Counted from the first letter of the stretch, positions 45,190-55,083 are shown. The stretch: 64,000 nucleotides of DNA from Maribacter hydrothermalis (GCF_001913155.1 NZ_CP018760.1:434001-498000), one strand, 5' to 3'. Notes: generated by a model from the sequence alone, not told the origin. Made by a program: numbers and translations.

Positions 45190-46506
45190 TTATATGTATT
45201 GATTGATGATGTTCTCAAACAATTCTTGCTTACCACTCTGTAATTCCAACTCACCATTTTCTTTAGCGATATTGTAAAGGTCTTTCATATCTAACTTACC
45301 GTTTTCAAAATCTTTTCCTTTACCAGAATCAAAAGAACTGTATCTGCTTTCACGTAACTTATTATACGAAGATGATTCCATAATTTTATCTGCAGTGATC
45401 AATGCCCTTGCAAATGTATCTGCACCACCAATATGCGCGTGGAACACATCCTCTAAATCCGTACTATTTCTTCTTATTTTAGCGTCAAAATTCACTCCGC
45501 CTCCTTGTAATCCGCCAGCAGCCAAGAAAACTAACATGGCTTCTGTAGTTTCTTGAATGTTGTTAGGGAACTGATCGGTATCCCAACCGTTTTGGTAATC
45601 CCCACGGTTTGCATCCATACTGCCCAACATACCTGCTTTTGCCGCTACAGCAATTTCATGCTGAAAAGTATGTTGTGCCAATGTTGCGTGGTTCACCTCT
45701 ATATTCATTTTAAAATCGTTCTCTAAACCGTATTCTTTTAAGAACCCAATTGCTGTAGCGCAATCAAAATCGTACTGATGTTTCATTGGCTCCATTGGTT
45801 TAGGCTCTATAAAGAAGTTTCCTTTAAACCCTTGGCTACGTGCATAATCTCTAGCCATAGTCAAAAACTGACCCATGTGATCTACCTCGCGACCTAAATC
45901 GGTATTCAATAAAGACATATACCCTTCTCTACCTCCCCAGAAAACATAGTTTTCACCACCTAGGGCAATAGTGGCATCCAACGCCAATTTAATTTGACCA
46001 CCTGCTCTTGCCAATACATTAAAATCTGGATTAGTAGAAGCACCGTTCATGTATCTTGGGTTTGAGAAACAGTTAGCCGTACCCCAAAGTAATTTCTTAC
46101 CAGATTCTTTTTGCTTCTCTTTTAAGTAATCTGTAATCGTTGCCAATCTTTTTTCAGATTCTGCAAAGGTTGGTGCTTCTTGAATTAAATCGAAATCATG
46201 AAAACAGTAGTAGTCAAACCCTATTTTATCGAAAAACTCAAAAGCAGCATCTGCCTTATCTTTTGCCGCTTGTACGGCATCAGATGATTTATCCCATTCA
46301 AAACTCTGTGTTCCTGGACCAAATGGATCTGAACCTTGTCCACAGAAGGTATGCCAGTATGCCGTTGAAAACTTAAAGTGCTCCTTCATGGTTTTACCCG
46401 CAACAACTTGATCTGGATTGTAGTATTTAAAAGCTAGCGGATTATCAGATTCTTTGCCCTCAAATTTAATTTTGTCTATTCCTTTAAAATATTCCTTGTT
46501 TGCCAT
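45190..46506 (-). CDS. xylA: Xylose isomerase
   Basis: 438 residues, the usual length of class II xylose isomerase. Signatures: [34 protein letters not shown] (catalytic His), [36 protein letters not shown] (metal Glu and the second metal-site region), and [18 protein letters not shown]. It converts D-xylose to D-xylulose in the cytoplasm. It is 10 bp downstream of xylB, forming a xylB-xylA operon, and ends in a strong terminator. Confidence 0.97.
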   Translation of the reverse strand: MANKEYFKGIDKIKFEGKESDNPLAFKYYNPDQVVAGKTMKEHFKFSTAYWHTFCGQGSDPFGPGTQSFEWDKSSDAVQAAKDKADAAFEFFDKIGFDYYCFHDFDLIQEAPTFAESEKRLATITDYLKEKQKESGKKLLWGTANCFSNPRYMNGASTNPDFNVLARAGGQIKLALDATIALGGENYVFWGGREGYMSLLNTDLGREVDHMGQFLTMARDYARSQGFKGNFFIEPKPMEPMKHQYDFDCATAIGFLKEYGLENDFKMNIEVNHATLAQHTFQHEIAVAAKAGMLGSMDANRGDYQNGWDTDQFPNNIQETTEAMLVFLAAGGLQGGGVNFDAKIRRNSTDLEDVFHAHIGGADTFARALITADKIMESSSYNKLRESRYSSFDSGKGKDFENGKLDMKDLYNIAKENGELELQSGKQELFENIINQYI

Positions 46507-46516
46507 TATGTTGAAT

Positions 46517-48004
46517 TTATAAGTTGTTCAATATCAATTCTAATTCTTTTTTCCAAGTTGCATAAGCTTCTTGGTATGCTGTTTTATCTTTCTTCGGACT
46601 AAAAGTCATTACGTAATCATTATCTAAAATTGCCTTACCGAAAGCTTCGAAATCTCCTTTATGTAGATTGGCTGCCCTTGCTGCACCTATAGCTCCAGTA
46701 GTATTATAAATTTCAATATCGTAACCTATTAATGTTGCCACAGTGTTAGAGAAAATTTCTGAACGAAACAGGTTATCGTTACCGGCACGCATAACATTCA
46801 CTTTTATTCCATCGGACTCCATAATTTCCATTCCGTATACAAAAGAAAAAGCAATACCTTCTAATGCTGCGCGACACATATGCCCCTTACCATGATTATT
46901 TAAGCTAAGGTTTACAATTCTTGTACCCACTTCTTTACTCTGCAACATTCTTTCGGCTCCGTTTCCAAACGGAATCATTGTTACTCCTTCCGAACCAACT
47001 TGAACCTCATCTGCCAATGTATTCATTTCATCATAAGAAGCGACGTCTAAGTTATTTAACAACCATCTGTATTGAATCCCTGCTCCATTAATACAAAGCA
47101 GCTTACCAATTCTAGCTGGCTTTCCTGGCGAATAATTTACATGTGCAAAGTTATTTACACGTGAGCTTTCTTTTACCGAAAGGTTATTGGTTACGGCATA
47201 AACCACACCAGATGTACCACCGGTTGCCGCTACCTCACCAGGATTAAAAACATTTAGAGTCAATGCATTATTTGGCTGATCTCCTGCCCTATATAGTATT
47301 GGCGTATCTATGGAAAGTCCGCTTTCGGCCGCACCTTTTTCATTTACCTTAGATTGTACTGAAAACGTATCTACAATATCTGGAATCATTTCTTTTTCCA
47401 ATCCATAATGTTCCAAAACCAAATTGGCTATGCTATCTTTTTTAAAATCCCATAAAATACCCTCTGATAAACCTGATACCGTAGTGTTCACTACACCAGA
47501 TAATTTAAAGGCAATATAATCCCCTGGAAGCATCATTTTATAAATCTTCGCGTAGATTTCAGGCTCATTTTCTTTCACCCATTTTAGCTTAGATGCCGTA
47601 AAGTTCGATGGTGAATTCAGTAGATGGGTATCACAGGTTTGTGCACCTATTTCTTCATAGGCTGTTTGACCGATGCCCACTGCCCTACTGTCGCACCAAA
47701 TGATAGATTTTCTTAAAGGTTTCCCTTCTTTATCAATAAGTACTAGACCGTGCATTTGATAAGATATACCTATACCGGATATATCTTTCTTATTAATATT
47801 TTCCCGTACACATAACTTCTCGATACCACTACAAACGTAGTTCCACCAATCTTCGGGACTTTGTTCTGCCCAGCCATTTTTCAAAGCCTCCATTGACATT
47901 TCAGTCTCTGGTTCTGTAACTACCCCAACACTTTTTCCTGTTAAAGCATTTACCAAAGCGATCTTTATAGATGAACTTCCGATATCTAATCCTAAATGGT
48001 ACAT
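46517..48004 (-). CDS. xylB: Xylulokinase (FGGY family)
   Basis: 495 residues. FGGY signatures: [17 protein letters not shown] at the start, [30 protein letters not shown] (substrate Asp), [20 protein letters not shown], and [14 protein letters not shown]. It phosphorylates D-xylulose to feed the pentose phosphate pathway. First gene of the operon; upstream at 48017-48043 is an inverted repeat TTGGTTT / AAACCAA with a 13-nt spacer, a possible regulator site. Confidence 0.95.
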   Translation of the reverse strand: MYHLGLDIGSSSIKIALVNALTGKSVGVVTEPETEMSMEALKNGWAEQSPEDWWNYVCSGIEKLCVRENINKKDISGIGISYQMHGLVLIDKEGKPLRKSIIWCDSRAVGIGQTAYEEIGAQTCDTHLLNSPSNFTASKLKWVKENEPEIYAKIYKMMLPGDYIAFKLSGVVNTTVSGLSEGILWDFKKDSIANLVLEHYGLEKEMIPDIVDTFSVQSKVNEKGAAESGLSIDTPILYRAGDQPNNALTLNVFNPGEVAATGGTSGVVYAVTNNLSVKESSRVNNFAHVNYSPGKPARIGKLLCINGAGIQYRWLLNNLDVASYDEMNTLADEVQVGSEGVTMIPFGNGAERMLQSKEVGTRIVNLSLNNHGKGHMCRAALEGIAFSFVYGMEIMESDGIKVNVMRAGNDNLFRSEIFSNTVATLIGYDIEIYNTTGAIGAARAANLHKGDFEAFGKAILDNDYVMTFSPKKDKTAYQEAYATWKKELELILNNL

Positions 48005-48016
48005 AAATAGTATAAA

Positions 48017-48043
48017 TTGGTTTGCTGTAATAAGTTAAACCAA
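48017..48043 (-). promoter_or_regulatory. Inverted repeat upstream of xylB (possible operator)
   Basis: TTGGTTT (48017-48023) and AAACCAA (48037-48043), 13 bp ahead of the xylB start. On the minus strand TATTTTTG, matching the Bacteroidetes -7 box TAnnTTTG, overlaps just upstream. No direct evidence for LacI binding. Confidence 0.35.
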
Positions 48044-48239
48044 AAATACTTACAAAGTGTTTTAATCTACATTCACTCAACGAAAATTTATAGTAAACGG
48101 AATATTACAAAACAACCCATTTTAACTAATCAATATTTAAATAACTGATTATTAAATATTTAACTTACTTTTTATTTATATATATTTTTCGAAAAGGTTT
48201 TCGTAATACCTTTAAATTCATAAGTTTAAAAATGTTAAT

Positions 48240-48890
48240 TTAATACTCCTCTAATTGATTTTGAAGCTGCTCTAATTTCGAAAGTGCCTCTGATTTGGAA
48301 TTTACATCTAATTTTAAATAGATATTCTGAATATGAAAATTAACGGCGCTGGGTGTTACAAATAACTTTTGAGCAATCATTTTATAAGTGGCACCTTGGC
48401 ATAAAAAATCAACAATTTGATTCTCCCGTTCTGAGAAAAAATCAAAGGTCTTTTTATGGAAATTAGTAATAATCTTTTTCACAATATCATTGCTCATTGC
48501 AGCACCATCCTTCTCCATACTACGTAATGCATAATCCAATTTATCTAATGTCAGCGGTTTGGTTAAATAGCCATTTGCCCCTTTTTTAAAAGAGTTTTTA
48601 ATAACATCAAAATCATTTATTTCACTGAACATAATAACCTTTACGCCCCAATCTTTCTTTCTAAATAACCTTATTGAATCTATGCCATTCATATCTTTTA
48701 ATTCAATTTCTGAAAGAACAATATTGGGTTTGCTATATTTAAAATCCTTAAGTGCTTCATATGCGGTTGTATAACTGCCCACAAGCTCATATCCTTCTAA
48801 GTCCTCAAAATGATTTTTATAAACCGAATGTAATGATTTGTCTTTTTCCAATACTATAATGCGAATGCGTGAATTGTTCATAATTTCCAT
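48240..48890 (-). CDS. LuxR-type response regulator with Glu at the phospho-acceptor position
   Basis: 216 residues from the ATG at 48888-48890 (another in-frame ATG is 9 bp downstream; the longer frame adds an unlikely leader). Receiver: IIVLEKDKSLH replaces the acidic pair, and NIVLSEIELKDMNG has Glu where the phosphorylated Asp normally sits; the conserved Ser (MFSEIND) and Lys (YLTKPL) remain. C-terminal LuxR helix-turn-helix: SERENQIVDFLCQGATYKMI and FVTPSAVNFHIQNIYLK. No sensor kinase is adjacent. The altered pocket implies phosphorylation-independent behaviour. Confidence 0.88.
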   Translation of the reverse strand: MEIMNNSRIRIIVLEKDKSLHSVYKNHFEDLEGYELVGSYTTAYEALKDFKYSKPNIVLSEIELKDMNGIDSIRLFRKKDWGVKVIMFSEINDFDVIKNSFKKGANGYLTKPLTLDKLDYALRSMEKDGAAMSNDIVKKIITNFHKKTFDFFSERENQIVDFLCQGATYKMIAQKLFVTPSAVNFHIQNIYLKLDVNSKSEALSKLEQLQNQLEEY

Positions 48891-49512
48891 AGTTTTGCCA
48901 ATACTACTCCAATAATGGAACAATATTAGACGTTAGTTATACCTTTTTTTAGAACTGAAAATAGCCCTCTAACAACTAAACTGTGGACAGTATTTTATAA
49001 GCCTATAGTGTATACTATAAGTACATGTGTACAAGTAAAAAAATGGAATTTCTTATAAATTCTACGTCCTAATTTAGTTACAAATATAAATCACTAAGCT
49101 ATAGTTGCCAATGATGTAAATTTGGGTTATTAAGGCATTCGTAAAACTTTGGAATAATGAGGTTTCTTCTTACTCTAAAACTAGAATTGAAACAAAAATT
49201 TAGTAGGTAAAAATTTGTCATAATAGTGGGGGGATTTTGGGTTAAACATTTATTTAAAATCAACTTGGTGCAAGAAATATATATATTAATGCAATAAAGC
49301 CGATAAAAACATCAGATTTTTCGTTCAAATACAGCTTTTTATTAAAATATTGCGTAGTTCATCGATTGTTAACCTTATGTTAATTACCAGGAATTTATTT
49401 AAAAAAAACAAAAAAAAGGAGGGGACCAAGTTATCCCCCCGGACAACACCCCTCCTTTATTGACAATTCAAATCAACCATAAAATCATAGATCGTGACAG
49501 ATTTTTACATCA
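48891..49512. other. 622-bp intergenic region, no gene seen
   Basis: AT-rich, stops in all frames. Apart from the terminator at 49415-49458 it has only short dyads, such as TATAGT-gtat-ACTATA near 49005 and GTACATGTGTAC near 49021. It probably holds the promoter of the response regulator and untranslated sequence downstream of the PorP-like gene. Confidence 0.5.
49415..49458 (-). terminator. Terminator of the PorP/SprF-PD40 operon
   Basis: AAAGGAGGGG / CCCCTCCTTT, perfect 10-bp stem, 24-nt loop; on the minus strand followed by TTTTTTTGTTTTTTTT. Confidence 0.9.
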
Positions 49513-51324
49513 TTATTCTCTACTTATATCATCATCTTCAAAAGTATTGGATGCTGTTGCTGTAGTTTCGTTTACCTGCATAATCCATTTCTCTTGATTG
49601 TATTTTCCATTTAAATCTGTACTTGCTGCCATTTGTGCATCATTCTTATAATCATAGTCTGCCAAGTACACATAATACAGACCGTTTTCTTTATTGTAGA
49701 ATTGTTTTGGGTCTAACCCTTTTTCTTTAAGCTCTTTCATAAATGCATTCATATATTTAGTTTGGCTATATACATTTGCAATTACATAATAACCAGAGTT
49801 CATGTTTATAACATCTGAATCTACCAACATCTTTACAGGCATTTGTTTAAAGTTATCTCTTGTAGATGGTAATTCTTTAAAATTCGCCCTTCTTGAAGAA
49901 GTTGTAGTTGTTACTGCTTTTGACGCTGATGCCGTTGCAAATGCATCTACTGGTTCTGTTATAAAGTCCATTGCATCATCTTTATCTACTGGTTCTGTTA
50001 TAAAGTCCATTGCATCATCTTTTAAATCATTAGATGCATAAGCGGTATTCTCTTCTACACTAAAGTCTTGTAAAGAGCTCTTGATCGTTGTATCGATATC
50101 ATTACGTAACATTCTTACAATTAATTCAAATCGTTCTTCAAATGCAGCTATTCTTTCAGTTTCTATTGAATCTTGACGTAGGATCAATTCATCTAAAATA
50201 ATTTTATTCTCATAGGCTAAACTACTTTCTAATGATGAAGCGGCATTTGTTGTTGCTTCTTGTCTTTTACGACCCGACTTTCTAGCGCTATCACGTTCTT
50301 CAATTAAGTGTGCTATCTGTTCTTCATAGTTACGTACAATGTTATCTATTTGATTATCAGAAGAATTATCTGCAACTGAGATAGCCAAATCATCATCTTT
50401 AAACTTATATGCCAAGGTTATTTCATGATTCCATCCTAGGTTTGCTTCATCATTTGATAAGTCTTTCTCCATTAAATATCCCAAAGACATTTTCTCGCTT
50501 AAATTAAAACCTACACCAGCTGCTACTCCGTATTCTTCATCTACCGTAGTTTGTAACCATCCGTAGTTTGGTAGGTCTAATAATAGAGAACCAAAGTAAT
50601 ATAGGCTACCATCTAAGTTTTGCCCTATTTGTGCCATTGGCATTAACCGAGCATTTTCAAAAAGACCTCTTGAATGCTCAAATGAATGGGTATACTGTAC
50701 CGACGCCTTTACACTCTTGGTAGATAGATCGGTTAAAAATTCGTTCGTTGTTTGATTGTATTTTAATAGGTCTTCTGCATACAAACCGAAATCAAAGCTC
50801 CCTAAAGATAGGTTGATACCAGGTTGTACGGCAATTTTACTTTCTTTTCTTGCATCTGCAATTTCTGGATCATCTTCACTGACAACAATTCTATTCTTAT
50901 CCAAACCTTGATTAAAGTAAGTAACGTTGGTACCAAATGTTAACACAGATTTCTCTCCTAACCTTACTGCAGATGCGTAGTTGGCATTGAATCCAAATTC
51001 TTGAACCACACCAGACCATTGACTGTAAACCCCTATACCAACAGCGGTATGGTCATTTAATTTATTGCTGAAACCTAAAAAATAGTTTTGACTATTATCA
51101 TCGAAGGTTGCATATTGATTTCTATGTAGAATATTTAAATATGATTTGTTCTCACGTACCAAAGAGAACGTTGGGTTTATAAAAAACCTATTAAAGAATA
51201 ACTGATTGTGGTAGGTACTACTTGATCCTAAGTTTGCATTGGTTTCTTGACCTTTTATTGTTTGGACAAGAGCCAATAAGAATAAAGCAATAAGGAAACT
51301 ATTGATTTTATACGGACTTTCCAT
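49513..51324 (-). CDS. PorP/SprF-family type IX secretion outer-membrane protein with C-terminal SPOR-like domain
   Basis: 603 residues. Signal peptide (FLIALFLLALVQTIKG), then a beta-barrel of the PorP/SprF family (QLFFNRFFINPTFSLVRENK; VGIGVYSQWSGVVQEFGFN; YGVAAGVGFNLSEKMSLGY) to about residue 295. A coiled helical region follows (IAHLIEERDSARKSGRKRQE), then a tandem repeat DDAMDFITEPVD(K/A) x2, and a SPOR-like end (GYYVIANVYSQTKYMNAFM). It would work with the gliding/T9SS machinery, attaching a secreted adhesin to the surface. The usual giant adhesin gene is not beside it here. It is in one operon with the PD40 gene upstream (65 bp). Confidence 0.88.
   Translation of the reverse strand: MESPYKINSFLIALFLLALVQTIKGQETNANLGSSSTYHNQLFFNRFFINPTFSLVRENKSYLNILHRNQYATFDDNSQNYFLGFSNKLNDHTAVGIGVYSQWSGVVQEFGFNANYASAVRLGEKSVLTFGTNVTYFNQGLDKNRIVVSEDDPEIADARKESKIAVQPGINLSLGSFDFGLYAEDLLKYNQTTNEFLTDLSTKSVKASVQYTHSFEHSRGLFENARLMPMAQIGQNLDGSLYYFGSLLLDLPNYGWLQTTVDEEYGVAAGVGFNLSEKMSLGYLMEKDLSNDEANLGWNHEITLAYKFKDDDLAISVADNSSDNQIDNIVRNYEEQIAHLIEERDSARKSGRKRQEATTNAASSLESSLAYENKIILDELILRQDSIETERIAAFEERFELIVRMLRNDIDTTIKSSLQDFSVEENTAYASNDLKDDAMDFITEPVDKDDAMDFITEPVDAFATASASKAVTTTTSSRRANFKELPSTRDNFKQMPVKMLVDSDVINMNSGYYVIANVYSQTKYMNAFMKELKEKGLDPKQFYNKENGLYYVYLADYDYKNDAQMAASTDLNGKYNQEKWIMQVNETTATASNTFEDDDISRE
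49945..50022. repeat. Exact 39-bp tandem repeat (x2) inside the PorP-like gene
   Basis: Positions 49945-49983 and 49984-50022 are identical; period 39 encodes a 13-residue unit containing DDAMDFITEPVD. Exactness suggests a recent slippage event. Confidence 0.85.
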
Positions 51325-51389
51325 AACGATTGATTTTTACGATTAAAATTGATATTGTCTATGAATTGGGGGAATCGAATAATGGGTGG

Positions 51390-52616
51390 TTATTCATCTT
51401 CAAATACAGAACTAGAATACTGTGTTCGCTTATCTGAGTTAAAGGCTTCTAAAAAGCGGTCATCCCTATTCTTTTCATTTATGGGTTTATCGCTTAAATT
51501 GAAAGCTACATTTTGGGCTCTTTTGCCTTTTGCAATTCTATTTGATACGACATAGCCCGAACCATCGCCCTGTAAAAGATTTACCGAGTACTCATCATAA
51601 GAACTGTTAATGGTATTGCCCATATTCACCGCAAGACCAACACTACGCTGACCAAGCTCAACCATATAGACATCTAAGCCGCCGTAACCTTCTCTACCGT
51701 CCGATGCGAAAACCAAGCTACCATTCGAAATAGGATTTGGGTGCACATCATTCTTTGCCGTGTTTACTTTTTCACCTAAGTTCTTGGCCTCACCTAACAT
51801 TCCGTTATTTTGAATAGTGGCAACATATATATCATATTCACCAAACGTACCTGGCATGTTCGATGCAAAAAACAATCGCCTGCCATCTGGCGAAACTGCC
51901 GGGTGCTTAGCAGAAAAATCACTTGGACATACCATGAGTTCCGTAAGTTTTTTCCACTCGCCACCAACTTTATCGGCTTTATAAATCTTGTGTATCTCCT
52001 TCTTTTTAGAGAACATTCCGGTAACTGGCTTACGATATGTTGTTTTACTATAGTAAGCTGTATTACCACCATTAGTTAATGCTACTGGTGGTGCATACTC
52101 ACCAGTAGAATTGGGCTCACTAAGACTATTTGATGCAAAATTTTCTTTTGTATCTTGTTTGTCCCATGGTAAAAACTTGCTTCTGTTATTAGATGTTAGT
52201 TTTGATGGTATGACAGTTTGTGTCATTTTATAATCATCTTGTACTAATTCTGTCCAATTCTCATCCGCAATTTCGTTCTGAACTTCTTTACCTAATTGCG
52301 AAACGGCATGGTCAAATCTTTTTTGGTAGCTTTTCTTTAATGTCCCATCTTCAGAAATTTCCATAAGCTTCCCATACCAGTATAATGCATTTGCATATTT
52401 TTTAGTCAGGAAATTGGCATTACCTAAATCTTCAAAGATTTCTACGTCAGTAAAACCAAGTGTCTTAAGTTTATTGTAATTTTCTGCACGGCTGGATAAT
52501 TCAGAAATCTTTCTTTCATTAAAACTTGCAGAATTTTCATTGTAGGCCAAATCTTGGCCATAGCCCATGGTCGCCATGCAAGCAAGCAAAAGGCTTATTT
52601 TAATTGAATTGTTCAT
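51390..52616 (-). CDS. PD40-repeat protein of the T9SS PorP/SprF partner type
   Basis: 408 residues with signal peptide (LLLACMATMGYG). An N-terminal TPR-like part (ELSSRAENYNKLKTLGFTDVE; TKKYANALYWYGKLM) is followed by WD40-like PD40 blades: AVSPDGRRLFFASNMPG, PISNGSLVFASDGREGYGG. The typical C-terminal OmpA domain of this family is absent, and the protein ends soon after the propeller (SSSVFEDE). It is the upstream partner of the PorP-like gene in an operon with an SPOR protein, as common in flavobacteria, and probably contacts surface adhesins. Confidence 0.82.
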   Translation of the reverse strand: MNNSIKISLLLACMATMGYGQDLAYNENSASFNERKISELSSRAENYNKLKTLGFTDVEIFEDLGNANFLTKKYANALYWYGKLMEISEDGTLKKSYQKRFDHAVSQLGKEVQNEIADENWTELVQDDYKMTQTVIPSKLTSNNRSKFLPWDKQDTKENFASNSLSEPNSTGEYAPPVALTNGGNTAYYSKTTYRKPVTGMFSKKKEIHKIYKADKVGGEWKKLTELMVCPSDFSAKHPAVSPDGRRLFFASNMPGTFGEYDIYVATIQNNGMLGEAKNLGEKVNTAKNDVHPNPISNGSLVFASDGREGYGGLDVYMVELGQRSVGLAVNMGNTINSSYDEYSVNLLQGDGSGYVVSNRIAKGKRAQNVAFNLSDKPINEKNRDDRFLEAFNSDKRTQYSSSVFEDE

Positions 52617-52748
52617 GTTACTAGATTTTGGGGATTAATACTCCAAAGGTCTAGCAACTCATTTAATTGATTATTAATAAAAATTCATAGGTTTTTTAAA
52701 AATTCGTAAACCATTAAATTAAAAATAATACGCAATACAATGAATTAC

Positions 52749-52776
52749 AGCACTATAAATAGCTATTTATAGTGCT
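52749..52776. repeat. Perfect 28-bp palindrome (no loop), possible terminator
   Basis: AGCACTATAAATAG followed immediately by its exact complement CTATTTATAGTGCT. It lies between the CDGSH-tailed gene (stop at 52867) and the promoter of the PD40 gene. Both neighbours are on the minus strand, so it could stop transcription from the first or be an operator for the second. Confidence 0.8.
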
Positions 52777-52866
52777 AATAAAAATAATTTTTAATTCAAG
52801 AAGAAATATGATTCAGGGTTCAGTGAGACTCTTATTAATAAGATAATTAAATTCTTTTATACACCT

Positions 52867-53511
52867 TTAAATATACTTGTGAGACCCATCACACGTTGGC
52901 ATTTTTTTAGAATGACCACATACACAATCATGAAAACCATATCCGTCTATTATTCTCTTAGTATATTTTTCAATTCTATCAATTTTTGTTTTTTGCTGTT
53001 TTGGAGCAGAGAAATAGAGATTATAACCACGTTGACGGCCAGGAGTCAAAGATTCAAAAGCCGCTTTTAAAGTTTTATTAGCTGCTAGCGCCTCAATTAA
53101 TTCACTACATAATTTAAGATTTTCTTTTTCTTCAAGTACAACTTTTATACCTAATTTTTCTACCTCGATAGCTTCATAAATATAGGTCTTTAAAATATTT
53201 TCATTATTGATAATTTCACGGTCGGATAAAAATTTTATAAGTTTCACAGATTGAGAATTCTTACCTGGTGAAACCATAATGTCGTAATCATCTTTCAATA
53301 AAACACCTTTAAAAAAACTCAAGGAACAGTAATCCTTGAAATTTCCTAGTAACACTATATTACTTCCTTGAAAACTATAGCAAGGTTGTCTCCATTTATA
53401 TTCTTCTGTTAAACCGCACTCCAATACTAATTTACGAAGCAGTTGTAGCTCTTTTTGCCATTTTTGAGTTTTCTCCAAAAACTCGTCTACTTTAACATTA
53501 GTTGTACTCAT
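52867..53511 (-). CDS. YdeI/DUF1801-like protein with C-terminal CDGSH iron-sulfur motif
   Basis: 214 residues. N-terminal two-thirds resemble DUF1801/YdeI (EYKWRQPCYSFQGSNIVLLG; SLSFFKGVLLKD; ESLTPGRQRGYNLYFSAPK). The last 20 residues (CVCGHSKKMPTCDGSHK) match C-x-C-x2-S-x3-P-x-C-D-G-S-H of CDGSH [2Fe-2S] proteins exactly. Only one motif is present, whereas mitoNEET-type dimers bind one cluster per subunit. Co-occurrence on one chain is also seen in related flavobacterial proteins. Cytoplasmic; function unknown, possibly redox or iron sensing. Confidence 0.85.
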   Translation of the reverse strand: MSTTNVKVDEFLEKTQKWQKELQLLRKLVLECGLTEEYKWRQPCYSFQGSNIVLLGNFKDYCSLSFFKGVLLKDDYDIMVSPGKNSQSVKLIKFLSDREIINNENILKTYIYEAIEVEKLGIKVVLEEKENLKLCSELIEALAANKTLKAAFESLTPGRQRGYNLYFSAPKQQKTKIDRIEKYTKRIIDGYGFHDCVCGHSKKMPTCDGSHKYI

Positions 53512-53789
53512 TTTTTTAACCGAAATTTTTTATTTCCTGACAATGTACCCAATATTGAATACAATAGTTAATTTCTCTTGTAATTATTTTGCCAATGTTT
53601 TTTTGCTGAAATCCTTCAAAACGTAACCCGTGTCTAAAGCAAACTATAACTCCGAAAATTATAGGAAAAAATAGAAATAAAAGCAGCGGAAAAAGCTTAA
53701 ATAGCGAGATCTAATAAAAACGTAATGTCCTTTTTATTTCTTTTGATATCATTTCTACTGTAACAATTTCAACTAAATAGATTTAAAAA

Positions 53790-53927
53790 CTACTTTAACT
53801 TGTTCTTTTTCTTGTCAGATATGTAGGTATATCCTAAATATATCAATTGGATTCCTACAGCAGCTATTTTTAATTTTCTACTTCTTACTAACATCTTTGC
53901 AACTCCAATAAGTGGTGATAATCCCAT
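53790..53927 (-). CDS. Small hydrophobic protein, 45 residues
   Basis: ATG at 53925-53927, stop at 53790-53792. The product starts MGLSPLIGVAKMLVRSRK, has a central hydrophobic stretch (IAAVGIQLIYLGYTYI) and a basic tail (SDKKKNKLK), a layout that suggests one membrane helix with a positive inside end. I do not recognise a family. It stands alone between the CDGSH gene and the four-helix-bundle gene. Confidence 0.55.
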   Translation of the reverse strand: MGLSPLIGVAKMLVRSRKLKIAAVGIQLIYLGYTYISDKKKNKLK

Positions 53928-54167
53928 AACTTTCTATTTTATATTGTTCGAGACTAAAATAATAGATAGTGCTTTTTGAGCTTAACTCAATCCGTAGAAA
54001 TGATATACCGATAACCTTCTACCAAGCTAGTGTGTACCGTATTTGGAAGTTTATTGAATACAGCAAAAGTTCTATTCTTTATAGTTAAATATTGCCATTT
54101 AATGGCAGTATATTGAAGGTATAAAATTTGTTTAATCATAGACTAACCGTCTACTAAAATTTAATAC

Positions 54168-54620
54168 ATGAATACTGATATAGAGAAAATCGAAGACCAT
54201 TTAAAAGACTTGGTAAGTAAAAATGAAGATGCAATTAAAGGATTTGAAAAAGCATCTGAAAATTCCAAACAAGCAGGAATAAAAAGTTATTTTGAAAGAA
54301 AAGTTGTTGATCGTATGCAATTCTTGAGAGAGCTTAGAGCAGCGGTGCCAGAACTAGATTTAGGAAGAGTTGAAATCGAAGGTAGTGCTGCTGGAACATT
54401 ACACAGAACTTGGATGGATGTAAAAGCATTCTTCGCAGAAGATAATGATGAAGCAATGCTTGAGGAAGCCGTTAGAGGTGATAAAGCTGCCATTAATGAC
54501 TATGATAAAGCGTTGGCAGAAACTATGATGCCACACCGTTTAAAAGAAATCATTAGAGCTCAGAAAGAACACTTACAAAATGATTTGCAGACTACAGAGA
54601 TTTTAGAAAATCATAGATAA
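54168..54620 (+). CDS. PA2169-family four-helix-bundle protein (DUF2383)
   Basis: 150 residues, all-helical: LKDLVSKNEDAIKGFEKASE, KVVDRMQFLRELRAAVPEL, GTLHRTWMDVKAFFAED, AINDYDKALAETMMPHRLKE, RAQKEHLQNDLQTTEI. This is the ferritin-like DUF2383 family, often induced by stress and placed near other stress genes. The Glu/Asp/His residues are too scattered to prove metal binding. It is convergent with the hibernation factor downstream, with a terminator between. Confidence 0.85.
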   Translation: MNTDIEKIEDHLKDLVSKNEDAIKGFEKASENSKQAGIKSYFERKVVDRMQFLRELRAAVPELDLGRVEIEGSAAGTLHRTWMDVKAFFAEDNDEAMLEEAVRGDKAAINDYDKALAETMMPHRLKEIIRAQKEHLQNDLQTTEILENHR

Positions 54621-54642
54621 AATATCATCCTTATAATTATGA

Positions 54643-54667
54643 AAGCCCTTGCTATTGGCAAGGGCTT
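54643..54667 (+). terminator. Terminator after the four-helix-bundle gene
   Basis: AAGCCCTTGC-tattg-GCAAGGGCTT, perfect 10-bp stem followed by TTT. Confidence 0.9.
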
Positions 54668-54678
54668 TTTAATGCTCA

Positions 54679-54981
54679 TTAGTAAGCTTTCATCTTATCT
54701 TTTCTCTTCTTAAGTTGTCTTTCCAATTCGCTTATCGATTCTAAGACAGAATCTTCGAAATTCTCATTACTGGCTTCAGCGAAAATTCTTGGACCTGGTA
54801 AACTTAAACGAATGTTACAAATAAGACCTGTTTCATCAGACGATGTATTTTCTTGTTTTAAAAATACGTCCGCTCTAATAATGTCATCGAATTTCTTATG
54901 AAGTTTATTTAATTTATCTTCTGTAAAACTTTCTAATCTTTTACTAGCGGTAACGCCATCATACTCATATATAATATCCAT
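54679..54981 (-). CDS. hpf: Ribosome hibernation-promoting factor (HPF/RaiA family)
   Basis: 100 residues from the ATG at 54979-54981; the longer frame adds an unlikely start. The short HPF fold is seen in TASKRLESFTEDKLNKLHKK, IRADVFLKQEN, GLICNIRLSLPGPRIFAE and SVLESISELERQLKKRKDKM. It binds the 30S A/P sites in stationary phase and blocks translation. Length is that of the short form without the dimerisation domain. It is convergent with the stress gene at 54168. Confidence 0.92.
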   Translation of the reverse strand: MDIIYEYDGVTASKRLESFTEDKLNKLHKKFDDIIRADVFLKQENTSSDETGLICNIRLSLPGPRIFAEASNENFEDSVLESISELERQLKKRKDKMKAY

Positions 54982-55083
54982 AATTGTTATTTTAATTAAA
55001 TATCGAGGTTCAACTCTTAAAGAGCAGCGCATCGATAGTATACTTATTTTAATTGAAATCTCTAGTTACCTTAATACAATGAT

